64,000 bases of DNA from Pratylenchus scribneri. Lineage: Eukaryota; Nematoda; Chromadorea; Rhabditida; Pratylenchidae. The stretch's first letter is position 1. Every line of letters starts with the position of its first letter. The position numbers and the translations under genes were made by a program. Shown here one piece after another: positions 11,432 to 22,200 of the stretch. The DNA is taken from positions 62,001 to 126,000 of the forward strand of contig JAQSEB010000026.1 of assembly GCA_030063045.1 (NCBI GenBank), given 5' to 3'. The notes beneath the pieces are model-generated. The model had not been told where the DNA came from and made no database searches. It saw nothing but the letters and a program-made list of their open reading frames with translations.

Positions 11432-12419
11432 TTAGAATAAAATGATAATATAAAATCTGAAATGTGAGTTTTAATGTAGAAAAATGTTTAGCCAAAAATA
11501 GAAATATGGAAAATTGTTAATTAATATTAATTTATTCATGTTTATCTTTTATTGGGAAGAATTTATCACATAGACAAATAAATAAATTTGCCAAACTAAT
11601 TAACTAGCGAACAACTTTATTGAGGAATGAAGAAATTATGCGTTATTTGCTTGATGGAATGACATGAATTGGCTCTCCTAAAATGGGATTTTTTGGCAAA
11701 AGTGACAAGGTATGAATAAAGGAAAGGAAGATGATAATTCGTGAAATGAACTTCGATCCCATCCCCCTATTCCCCATTCTTTTCCCATTCATAGCCTCAA
11801 TTGCCTTCGAGCATTTTACAATGTTTCCCATTCTATATACCTAATTGTTAGATGGCGCTTCCGTTCCCTTCTATGAAAAATTCCTATATTATATAAATTT
11901 AATGGGAAAGAGGCGGCAATCAATTCTCGGTCACTAATTTCTCTCAATTATGGAATGATGGGCCCATGATTAGCTCTCATGATTTGGAAATAGCTAAATG
12001 ACTGAGATTTCACCTTTCTCAAATATGTATTTAGGGTAGGATTTTGTGGGTAAAATTACTCAATTATGAGTTTTATGTATCAAAATAAAAGCATTTGATT
12101 AATTTTGATATCAATTATGGAAACAAATAAATCGATCTGTGTCTCAGTTTTAGGGGCTAGATATTCCGCGCGTGAGAGTTTTGCGCGGAAGAACAATTCA
12201 AAATTAGCTGTTCACGAAAGGATATATTTTTCACATTTGCAGCAAATATAATCTTTGTTAATATTAGATTTTTAGAAATATTAAGAATAAAATGTAGAGA
12301 ATAAAAAAAAACAAATATGTTCAAAATGTTTATAAAATGAGTTAAATTTAGGAAATTTGTTATTTTAATATAAAAATAATAGTGTATATAATGGTAATAA
12401 AAATTTTTTGATTGTATTT
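11432..12419. other. Upstream region of the MAP-like gene, no further gene seen
   Basis: About 1 kb of AT-rich DNA 5' of the effector's start codon, so its promoter must lie here, but I see no recognisable element. A short inverted repeat, TTCCGCGC / GCGCGGAA, occurs near 12165-12198. Short open frames here carry no recognisable domain. Confidence 0.5.
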
Positions 12420-12800
12420 GACTACGAACAAATTAGAATCAATTTTATAGAGACAATGTAATTTTATCTTTGTAGTTGACTTTCTAAATTTAGAGCCAAA
12501 TTTTATAGAGACAATGTATAATTTTATCTTTATAGTTGACTACCAAAAATTAGAACCCAATTATATAGAGGCGATGTAATTTTATCTTTATAGTTGACTA
12601 CCAAAAATTAGAACCCAATTATATAGAGGCGATGTAATTTTATCTTTATAGTTGACTACCAAAAATTAGAACCCAATTATATAGAGGCAATGTAATTTTA
12701 TATTTGTAGTTGACTATCAACAAATTAGAACCAAATTATATAAAGGCCATGTAATTTTATCTTTGTAGTTGACTATCAAAAAAATTTAGAACCTAATATT
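12420..12800. repeat. Tandem satellite, about 57-60 bp unit, six copies
   Basis: Six adjacent copies contain TTAGAACCCAATTATATAGA, then GATGTAATTTTATCTTTATA and GTTGACTACCAA. The central copies are nearly identical and the outer ones are diverged and lose register, as expected for unequal exchange. A stray fragment (ATATAGTTGACTACGAAAAA) occurs near 24580. Confidence 0.85.
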
Positions 12801-13426
12801 ATATAATCGTACAGGGTCATCTGCACAAAAAAATTAAGAGTTGTATAAAAATTAGAGATCGGATCAAGATCATTGCTCAAGAGATTCCTGTAGAAAACAA
12901 GGATGAGCTGGTTATGTTAGTGTGTCCCAAATCTTTCCAATCCAAAATTCTCTCGAATTTTACGCAAAATAAATGATGATCAGATTTATTAAAATTGTTG
13001 TGAATGCAATTGAAATGTGTTAATCAAATTGAAATTGTGATGAACAAAATAAAATAGAAATTGGTGATGATAAAATAAAATTGTTGACGAACAAGGTTAA
13101 AGCATTTTTGTTGGTTGAAATTGTTGAAGATGAAGTTGAATGTGAATGAAGAATGAACACGGAGGATTGATAAACTCCTTATCATCATTCTTCATCGCCA
13201 CCATCGGCGGATATTCTCATCGCCGCAAACTGCGGATATTTGTCCTGGGAAAAGTGGCCAATTCCGCCCCTATATGCTCCGAGCAGCATGGAGAATAAAA
13301 TGTGATCAATGAACAGTGAAATGAATAAAAAATATGGAAATAATATAAATAAATATGGAAATTAAAATATAAATAAAATTATCACAAAAATCACAAATTA
13401 ATGTTATTTTTGCTTATTCTTGACAT
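12801..13426. other. Intergenic, no gene seen
   Basis: Contains a GC-richer patch at 13195-13290 with GCGGATATT occurring twice and an imperfect inverted repeat around GCCACCATCGGCGG. I could not assign it to a gene; it may be an old transposon fragment. Confidence 0.4.
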
Positions 13427-13763
13427 TGTAATAAATGAAGAAGGACCACTCGACTTAATTTAAATATTTGTTATCATTTTAGTATTTACATTTTGGATCC
13501 AATGTCATTCCCAGATCCCTAGTTGAGAATTTCCCCAGTTCATACATACTTTTCATATACTTTTCATAAATTAAATTGATAAATAAATAAGTAAAAGCTT
13601 ATTCTCTATTAAATTATTGAATAAATCTTTGCTTGGGTTTGGGTTCAGCCCTTCCAAATACTGCGCACGCTTCTACTTGGTAGCACCGAATCAAGATCGC
13701 CCTCAACTTGGCTGTTTTCTTCTATAGAGTAAAGCTCTATCAACACTTCAAAATTCTTTTGTT

Positions 13764-14408
13764 ATGGCCGCTCCCCGAGAAAACAAAAGGAAATTTGTGA
13801 GTAGCGCAAATAATCTGGAAGTCAAGGACGGCAAAAATGATAATTCAAACGCCGAACAAAACAATCCGGAGGAAATTGCAGCAGCAAATAAAATTCCTAA
13901 ACGTGCTTTCGGAAACGGAAATGCGAATAATTTGTTTGATGAGATGAGAACTTTGCTTGCGAGGATTGGACAGAAGCAAATTGAACAGGCGAAAGTGTGG
14001 AGGTAGCGACCCAAGGTTATTGAAAAAATGCAAGAAAAGAAGATGGAAATGTTGGGACAAAAATTATGTGATGAGCCCGATGCAAAAGAGGAAATTGGGA
14101 AATCCCGTTTAGCGGGAACGATTCAAATAGCAAATGGAAGAGATGAGGATGTCAAAAATATCGTTAAATTTCCGTATTCTATGAACAATGAGAATGAATT
14201 GAGCAAAGAAACACAGCAAATAATTGCAGGCATGGAAAATATTTTGCAAAGATATCTGGCAACAACCGCAAAACAACAAAATATCAACAACAAAAATTGC
14301 AGCAAAAATGCAAAAGAACAACCGAAAATCGACAAAATTATTCCAACTATTAAACAATCAAGTCACCACCAAATCAAAAGCCAACTCGTGAAATTAGTGC
14401 AAAAATGA
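13764..14408 (+). pseudogene. Gag-like frame of the small LTR element, one in-frame stop
   Basis: Begins MAAPRENKRKF 86 bp after the left repeat and runs to 14408 in one frame. A single TAG at 14004-14006 divides it into 80 and 126 codons. The product is rich in Lys, Asn, Gln and Glu with no zinc knuckle that I can see. The gag assignment comes from position only. The copy-2 version keeps the same stop. Confidence 0.45.
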
Positions 14409-14679
14409 GTACAAGTACACCATTGGAAATGAATTTGGATTAAAGGTTTGTCCTGTACCAGACTTTCAATGCCAGAGTCATAATTTTCGAAAATTCGACA
14501 AAAAAGAATCAGATGTGACAAACAAACAATTCATCATCCGGCAGAAAATTGCGTCCATTAATATAATTCAAATTTTGCCAATGAATCACTTTGTGCAAGT
14601 GGAAGGCACACATTTTCTGGCCTAGCGAGGAAGATTCAGCCAACAATTCGAAAAATTTTCAACAAAAATAATTCCAAAA

Positions 14680-15057
14680 ATGAACACCGCTTGGATTGGC
14701 ATTGGCTATTTGCAATTAAATTGGAATTTCTTCCCTTCGGTTAAGCCGAAGCGCAATAATAAGAGAGTGGATTGGCATCCTCCCATTTCTTTTCGAATTT
14801 TCGAAAATTTTTTCAAGCATGATTGGTCAATGATTGCAAAAAGCCAAATAAAATGGAATCCCGGAAAAATTGGAGGGCATAAAATTGGAAATCCGGAAAA
14901 TTCGTCACAATTTCATGAGAATGTTGGGGACCGTCCTTTGCGCTTTGCCTTCCCATCCTTTGCAACAATTGATCTGATCGAATTTTCACCAAGACGGATG
15001 AAGAAGAATGTCCGCGCATGGAAGCGCTTTCAGAGGACGGGGGAATGTAATAAATGA
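14680..15057 (+). CDS. Unrecognised basic frame at the 3' end of the small LTR element
   Basis: 125 codons starting MNTAWIGIGYLQLNW and ending just inside the right repeat (AWKRFQRTGECNK). It is Trp/Lys/Arg-rich. I recognise no domain. Being inside the LTR element, it is probably a remnant of its polyprotein rather than a host gene. Confidence 0.3.
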   Translation: MNTAWIGIGYLQLNWNFFPSVKPKRNNKRVDWHPPISFRIFENFFKHDWSMIAKSQIKWNPGKIGGHKIGNPENSSQFHENVGDRPLRFAFPSFATIDLIEFSPRRMKKNVRAWKRFQRTGECNK

Positions 15058-15299
15058 AGAAGGACCACTCGACTTAATTTAAATATTTGTTATCATTTTA
15101 TTTATATTTTAGATCCAATGTCATTCCCAAATCCCAAGTTGAGAATTTCTCCAGTTCACACATACTTTTCATATACTTTTCATAAATTAAATTGATAAAT
15201 AAATAAATAAAAGCTTATTCTCTATTAAATTATTGATTAAATCTTTGCTTGGGTTTGGGTTCAGCCCTTCCAAATACTGCGCACGATTCTACTTCCCCG

Positions 15300-16612
15300 T
15301 TTGAAAAGTTCTTTCTCGCTCATTCGCAACAATTCCAAGATCTTGGATCGTTGAAGATGAGGATTTTGGACGGAAAAAGAAACATCCAATTTGTAAACCA
15401 AAATATTTTAAGGTTAAATTCGAAAATTTGTTTGTAAATAAATTTTGAAATTGAAGGAAGATAAGAAGAAAGCAATTTGTGCAACTTGTGATGAAACGAA
15501 TGTGGCAACTACGACAGTTGCCAAAAACTATCTGAAAAAGAGTGGGCATTTGAAAATTAAAAGAGAGTTTGAAACCGAAAAGTTGTGGAATGAAAAAAGA
15601 GGTCCGAAAAAAAAGAAAATATGATGAAAGTGAACCAAGGCAACAAAAAATGAAACAGCTTTTAATTGAAAGATATAGAGATTGGGAAATGCCAGATATT
15701 GAAGAATTGCAATTTATGAAAGATATTTTGGAAATTTTTGAATCTTTTCGCAAATTGTTAGTGAACGTGCAGGCCGAAAAAAAGACTAATATAGCCGATG
15801 TTTTCTCAAATACAAAAATTTTACGCACTATCCTCGCATCGATGAAGGTAGCATTTCAAATTATTTATTTTATGAAAAATATTGTTTAGACAAGCATTGA
15901 AATTTCAAATGAAGTTCTAGAAAAAGTAATCTAAATGTCAATTGAAGTCGATGAACGGATGAAACCTATGATTCAACTTATGCAAAATTTGATCCAATTT
16001 TTCTTGTAGCATCGGCATTGTCCCCAATTTCTTCAAATCTTTTAACCGATGCTGAAATTACTATGGCTTGTTCATTCATTAAGGATGTGGTTAATTATTA
16101 TAAAAATATTTTATGATTTATTGTTATATAGATGGACAATACCCAAATTGAACCACAATACCCACAAGCAGGAGCTGAAAATATCTCACCAAGAACATCA
16201 CAAAAAAATTGCAATAGGAGTTACGAAAGATAAATTGTTTCATTAAAGTAATTTGAAAGAAATCGCACAATTAGCGGTTCAGGAATACATTCCAAAATAC
16301 AAGTATGTATCAAATACATTGGGTCTTGGAATTTCAATAAAAATTCAAACATTCTAAATATTCGGAATGATATTTTCAATGCGATAAGAAACTATAAGTT
16401 GGAATATAATTTTTTTAATTTAGGAATGGGATTGTATCAAAATTTTGGCCCTAAATATCTTCGCCATTCCGGCTTCTAGTGCACCTATTGAAAGAGTATT
16501 TTCTTTGGCCGGTTTTAATACTTCTGGAAGACGAAATCGCACAAAAGCTGAACTTTTAAACAACAAATTTTTTGGTTACCTCAACGAATATTTATGTCCT
16601 ATTCCAAAATAA
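15300..16612 (+). pseudogene. Decayed hAT transposase
   Basis: Pieces in different frames follow transposase order. A BED-like finger is at about 15456-15620 (AICATCDETNVATTTVAKNY then KKSGH). A middle part is at 15569-15889 (ADVFSNTKILRTILASMK). A further stretch is at about 15990-16115 (KFDPIFLVASALSP). The diagnostic C-terminal dimerisation motif is at 16430-16612 (ASSAPIERVFSLAGFN, then GRRNRTKAELLNN), ending in a stop. Frame changes and stops separate the pieces; a TTTTAATTTAG before the last could be a real splice acceptor. The N-terminal part is missing, apparently replaced by the LTR element. Confidence 0.8.
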
Positions 16613-16689
16613 AATAAAAATTTAATACTTAAAATTTCGTATTATATTTTTACAACATTGCATAAATATTTTTCTAGGATTTTTTCTTT

Positions 16690-16800
16690 ATAAAAATGAT
16701 AAAAAATGATATGATAATTAATGATAGTGCTAAAATGATATGATAATGATATGATAATGATAATTGCCACTATCATTATCATATCATTTTGAATTATACC
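16690..16800. repeat. ATGATATGATA simple repeat with a 15-bp hairpin
   Basis: Runs of ATGATATGATA end in GATATGATAATGATA, an 8-bp loop, and its exact complement TATCATTATCATATC. It sits directly between the hAT remnant and the duplicated block that follows, and may be a transposon end. Confidence 0.7.
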
Positions 16801-16815
16801 ATTTTGAATATCATA

Positions 16816-17576
16816 TCATATCATATCATTTTGAAAATTTTGGTATCATGAAAACACTGATTAAACTATTCCACAGCAGTTATTTTCATTGGCATCACAC
16901 AGACCGTTTTGTCCGCAATTGTCGCTTCCGCAAATGTCGTAACAAGTTAAGCATTTATCCAAAAAAATTTTTCGCTTATTATTAAACTTCTAGCCAAAAT
17001 CAAATAAAAATTTTGTTAATAAATAATAATGAATTTATGATGTTAAATTATCTAGAAATACAATATAATTTTGCAAATTGATAACAGTGGTAGAAATTAA
17101 TAAAAATTTAAATATGTGCAAAATTAAAATTTAGTAAAATATGCACTAGCATTATTTAAGGAATACAAAAATATATTAAAAAATTTTTTTTTGAATATCA
17201 TATCATATCATTTTGAAAATTTTGGTATCATGAAAACACTGATTAAATTATTACACAGCAGTTATTATCATTGGCATCACACAGACCGTTTTGTCCGCAA
17301 TTGTCGCTTCAGCAAATGTCGTAACAAGTTAAGCATTTATCCAAAAATTTTTTCACTTATTATTATTAAACTTCTAGCCAAATCAAATAAAAATTTTGTT
17401 AATAAATAATAATGAATTTATGAGGTTAAATTATCTAGAAATACAATATAATTTTGCAAATTGATAACAGTGGTAGAAATTAATAAAAATTTAAATATGT
17501 GCAAAATTAAAATTTAGTAAAATATGCACTAATATTATTTAAGGAATACAAAAATATATTAACAAATTTTTATGCT
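16816..17576. repeat. Tandem pair of 376-bp repeats
   Basis: Two head-to-tail units start at about 16817 and 17193 with GAATATCATATCATATCAT. They share about 95% of their sequence through TTAAGGAATACAAAAATATA. Each unit contains a minus-strand Cys-rich coding stretch, open in the first unit and stopped in the second. Confidence 0.85.
16861..16989 (-). CDS. Cys-rich peptide exon (tentative)
   Basis: After the minus-strand acceptor TTTTGGCTAG a 42-codon frame reads KFNNKRKIFLDK, then a Cys-rich tail (CLTCYDICGSDNC, GQNGLC, DANENNCCGIV) and a stop. Cysteine spacing is C-x2-C-x3-C-x4-C-x5-C-x6-CC. The neighbouring repeat unit (complement of 17231-17323) keeps six cysteine positions but has a TGA after the third cysteine. 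The upstream exon, expected to carry a signal peptide, was not found; a short MLVHILLNFNF stretch at about 17140 is a weak candidate. It could be the last exon of a small secreted protein or a pseudogene fragment. Confidence 0.35.
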   Translation of the reverse strand, partial: KFNNKRKIFLDKCLTCYDICGSDNCGQNGLCDANENNCCGIV

Positions 17577-18435
17577 AACTATATAATAAATTTATTCTTT
17601 CCTTCATCTCTACTACTTTTTTCTATAAAGTGCAATCTATTATTTATAAATCTAGGCAAAAGTAGGAATCTTCAAAAAATGGTCTACAATCTACAATGCT
17701 CATCCATTATCGACAATAAAAATTTTAATAAATACCTACCTTTGCCTATTATTGACCATTTTGTCTTCATCGACATTTATAAAATCGATGGCCTACTATT
17801 GATTTCTTATTTTATATAAATATCATAATAAATGAAAATTATTTTGAAAATTTTGTCAACATTGTAAATTCCCTGGAAATATTTTATTTTATCTAATTTT
17901 TTAAATTGGATGTGCACTAAAATTATCGCTTGCATTTATTTATATACTTAATCGTATGAGCCGATTGTTTATCCAAATTTTGAACATAATTAAAAAATAA
18001 AGAGAAACAATGATTTCTTGGTACAATCCACTCTCAAAATCAAAACCTATATTGGGTTTGGGTGTTTTCAATTACAATAATTTTAATGAGTTTAAATTTA
18101 TTTAGTTTAAAAATTTTTCGACATAATTTTATTTCATTAATTAATAATAAAAATTCACCAGCTAAATTAAATATTTAAATATTGATAAACTCAATTTATT
18201 TCGTCAATTTGAAGAGAATCCAGATCATTAAAGAATGAAGGCAAAAATCAACAATATAATATGTATTTATGTAGAGAAGAATTTTTTTCTTACAATTTAA
18301 TTCCCAAAAAATATTTTTTTTATAAAAAAAAAACACTAATCTGGCATCTATAAAATTCATCTGAATTCTGAAGCATAAGATAATGCTAAGTTTTGTTAAT
18401 AAAATTTCAAGAATGATAAAAATTTTAAAATTTTC
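17577..18435. other. Intergenic, mostly featureless
   Basis: AT-rich. A short inverted repeat, AGGCAAAAGTAGG / CCTACCTTTGCCT, brackets about 17655-17750 and suggests a small foldback element. No coding signature seen. Confidence 0.45.
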
Positions 18436-18625
18436 CTAAAAACAAGTGGAATTGAAACTTTCTCGGAAAACCGGCGGAATTGAAACTTTTCGGAAAACAG
18501 GCGGATTAAAATTTTCCGGAAAATGCGGAATTAAAATTTTCGGAAAACATGTGGAAATAATATTTTCCGGAAAATAGATGTGATTAAAACTTTACGGAAA
18601 CGAATCTTCCGGGAATACAGGTCTA
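18436..18625. repeat. Degenerate tandem repeat, ~32 bp unit
   Basis: About six copies of a unit like GCGGAATTAAAATTTTCCGG followed by AAAAC, strongly diverged from one another. It lies 3' of the nuclear receptor gene, which ends at 18923. Confidence 0.7.
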
Positions 18626-18922
18626 CCTAGACAGCAAAGCATAATAAATTATATGCTAAATTTGTTTTTAACCTCACTCATGATATTCAAAAAAGTCATT
18701 TTTTAAAAATAAAAATTTTTGAGAAATTCAAATCATCAATTGCCAGAAAAATAATAACAACAATAATAAATCTTGACATTCATTCAATTTCTAATTCATA
18801 ATTTTATGTATTTAGTCTGTTGAAGTTGAAAAAAAAATTTAATATAACATTTTTCATTTCATTGGATTTATATGAAAAATATTGTAGGGACTCAAACAGG
18901 AATAAAATTAAAATTTGTTCAA

Positions 18923-19214
18923 TCAATAATAATTATAATATTGATAAAATGGCTTCATTGTCGGCTGATGTTCCCATTGCTGTTGAAAATCCAAATCAGT
19001 TTCCAACTGAGGAAGAATTGTGATGTAATTATTATTATAAAAATTATGGGAATATTGAGAGTAGTGCGAGGATTGCATCGAGGAATGAGGCATGGATTCT
19101 ATGGATGGTGGTTGCAAATTTTGATTTATAAGATCAGTAGTTTGCACGAATTCAGCCTCTTTTCCTTTTCTTCCCAATTCCCGTTCTTCCTCTTCTTCCT
19201 CATCCTCTTCTTCT

Positions 19215-19249
<35 letters not shown>

Positions 19250-22200
19250 CTCAACCTCTTCTTCTTCTTCCTCATCCTCTTCTTCTTCTTCTTCTTCTTC
19301 TTCTTCTGCTTCTTCTTCTTCTTCTTCTTCTTCTTCTTCTTCTTCTTCTTCTTCTTCTTCTTCTTCTTCTTCTTCTTCTTCATCCTCATCTTCATCATCA
19401 ACCGTTTCTTTTTCTTCCTTTTTTTCTTCCATTTCCTCAATCATCTCCCCTTCCTCCAAACCATTTTTTCGTGCCATCAGGCTCAAATCACGCTGGCATT
19501 CAGCCAATTCTAGCTCATTGTTAACATCAAAAATTGTGCTGATCATATCCATGGCATCCATGTATTTGAGCATTCCCTCGGATTGACCATAATTTTCTTG
19601 CTGAAATGTGATCAGCATTCTGCTGAATGCACAACTCTCCACATGCACTATTTTGCGGGCAGAGGGCGAAAGTTTAGGTGTTGCTGCAAAATTCATTTTT
19701 TTTTAAATCGAAAGGATATTTTGAAGAAAAAAGAGAAAAATATTTATAATACTATTTATAACGATAAAATACTCAATTTTGTTTGTTTTTGGATTCGGAT
19801 ATATTTCAATACGGTCATTTTATCTAAAAATGGAACTAAATTTTAAAGCATCATCACAGAAATATGGGAAGTAACAAGTAAATAAGTGATATGCCTCGAA
19901 TAGATTTAGTAAAATTTTGAAACAATTAATTTATTAAATTTAAAAAAAAAATCACCAAAATGCGCAAGGATCAGAGCGAGCAAAAGGGAAAATTCCTCCG
20001 GGGTAAATAATTTATTTTGAATTTTTCGTATCAAATCCAAGTGTAATTTGTTCAATTTACTAAAAAAATAAGTATTTTTTTGTAAATTTTATTCCTACTC
20101 ATTCGTTTCGCCCCCATTGGCATTGAGTAATTCTACGTTGATCCCAAATAATTTTGTTCTGCCCTCCTGGACACTATAAAAGGCATTGATGAACAATGAG
20201 GCAGGACCATGGACGCGCAAGAACAATTTCAACTGGATGTAAAATGGAGTAAATTAAAATATTTTTCCTTTTAAATTTTCATGCCCCATAGATTTTTATT
20301 TTAAACAGATTGGATTTGCCCATAAGATTTGATATTAAATTGGGCCTTAATTAAACCTATTTTCCTTATGCATATCAATTAAATTTTTTGGCTTCAAAAA
20401 TTTAAAAATTTTTAAAAAATTAAAATATGATTGCCATTTTATGAAATTTTTTATCTAATAAAAATCCAAAAATATGATTATAAAATTTTGTCAGATTCTA
20501 ACAAACTACCAAAGGTATTATTAAAAATCAATAAATTGGAACCTTATCCTCCGGTTCGAGTTCGCCGAAAAATGCCAGCGATTTGATTGTTGAGAAGCAA
20601 AGGAGTTTGTCAAATTTATGCAAATTTTTATCTACCTCCCTGACGTATTCTCGCTGGTTCAAAATTTGTTGAATTAATTTCTAAAAAATGTGAGAATTAA
20701 TTTGCAGAAATTTGCGGCAATGTTCCATCTTCATAATTGATATACATTTGAGTTTAAATTCAAAGAAAATATGTGACTTAACAAGAATATCTATTACTAC
20801 AATTTTTATTCATCCATGATTGCCTTTGTAAAATAAAACTCACAAATTCACTTTTACACGCATCAATATCAAACCATTCCGCTAGGGTTGGCACCAAATT
20901 TGAGCTGGTTTTGCCGGCCAATTCCATTTCAAAAATGGATCCATAGAATTGCATTGCGTTCAAGTTTTTACTCAAAAATTGTGGATCTCGAAATTTGCGC
21001 AAATATTTTTCCATTTCCCAAACAATTGAATTTTTATTCAAATTTTTATCTCCATTTTCTCCAAATTTTCCTTTTACATTTCTATTTTGAACAACTGCAT
21101 AAAAAAATACTATGAATGACTAAAATGATTTTGGCTATTTTATCTTATTAGGCTAAATGAAATGGATAATGGGCATCATTAAAGTTAAATCTATTTTAAT
21201 TACTTTTTAATGGTCAAAAGACATTCAAATTTTTTTTGATGCTTTTAGGAAAATTCTATTTTTTTTTCCATATTTCTAGATTCTATTGCATTTTCCAACT
21301 ATGAAAATATGAGGAGAATTGAAAAGATGCTGAATGTGGTTCATGGACATAAGAATTCATAAAGGTCTGAACAAATTTTGATAGTTTAATATTTGATTAA
21401 AGACGATACTTTTAGCTATTTAATAATATTATTTAGTTTAAGAAATGATTAAGTTGTGTCAAAAAATCTAAAATTTCGCTAATTTATAGTTGAAATAATT
21501 TTAAATGCACATAGCTTTATCAATTCTGATAAATCTACTCTTTTTATACTAAAATCATTATAAAATTCTTTAAGTTCTTAAAAGTAGCGATTTCAAATTT
21601 GCCTAGTGACAAATTAAGGGATTCGAATTCAATATTAGTAAGCAATATTTTTTCCAAATCCCCTCATTTTTACAACATCGGCTATTTTATTTTGCTTTGA
21701 CTAATTTCGAAACTCACATTCTTCGATCATTCCAACGGCAAAGCATTTATTCAGCCTACAATGGCGGCAACAATTTCTCTTTTCTAAAAAAATATTTTAA
21801 AAAATTTAAAAAATTAAAATAAGCACACCATATTCAATTGGACAATTGCGCTTCAATCGACAAACATATTCCCGTTGATCAACAATGGATTTGCTGAAAT
21901 GCATAAATTAAAATTTATGGCATCCAAATGTTTTTATGACCCGGAACGATAAATATTTTTATAAAGAATTTTATTTGAAAGAATTTCTAAAATAAGTGAC
22001 TATAAAAATTGTCGCCATATAAAACAACAAAATCGTTGAATATATTTTTTTGAAAATTCAAAGAATGGACTGAGAAAAAAAAATGAAAATTCGTTAAGAA
22101 TGGACTAAAAATAAAAATAACAAAATTCGTTAAATTATATTTACATGAAATATAAAATTAGTAAATTCAAGAATAGAATAAACAAATGGATGATAAATTA

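Larger units (their letters stand above)
13427..15294 (+). mobile_element. Small LTR element with gag-like frame, no RT seen
   Basis: Two direct repeats of about 250 bp (13427-13678 and 15046-15294) begin TGTAATAAATGAAGAAGGAC and end CTACTT, and look roughly 93% alike. The first is followed at once by TGGTAGCACCGAATC, a plausible primer-binding site complementary to a tRNA 3' end. The 1.37-kb interior has a gag-like frame and a second frame reaching the right repeat, but no reverse transcriptase, so it would depend on another element. No target duplication is visible: the left flank is GACAT, the right CCCCG. The right repeat abuts hAT transposase sequence without a gap. Confidence 0.65.

Noticed and set aside
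16764..17409. Two plus-strand frames (MKTLIKLFHSS...)
   Set aside because: Antisense of the Cys-rich exon. They keep no cysteine pattern or domain, and their conservation is explained by the repeat itself.
18872..19513. Plus-strand frame with long poly-Phe
   Set aside because: Antisense of the GAA tract in the nuclear receptor's last exon.
19583..19846. 87-codon plus-strand frame
   Set aside because: Overlaps the receptor's last exon on the opposite strand, and its copy-2 version has a different reading start; not conserved as protein.
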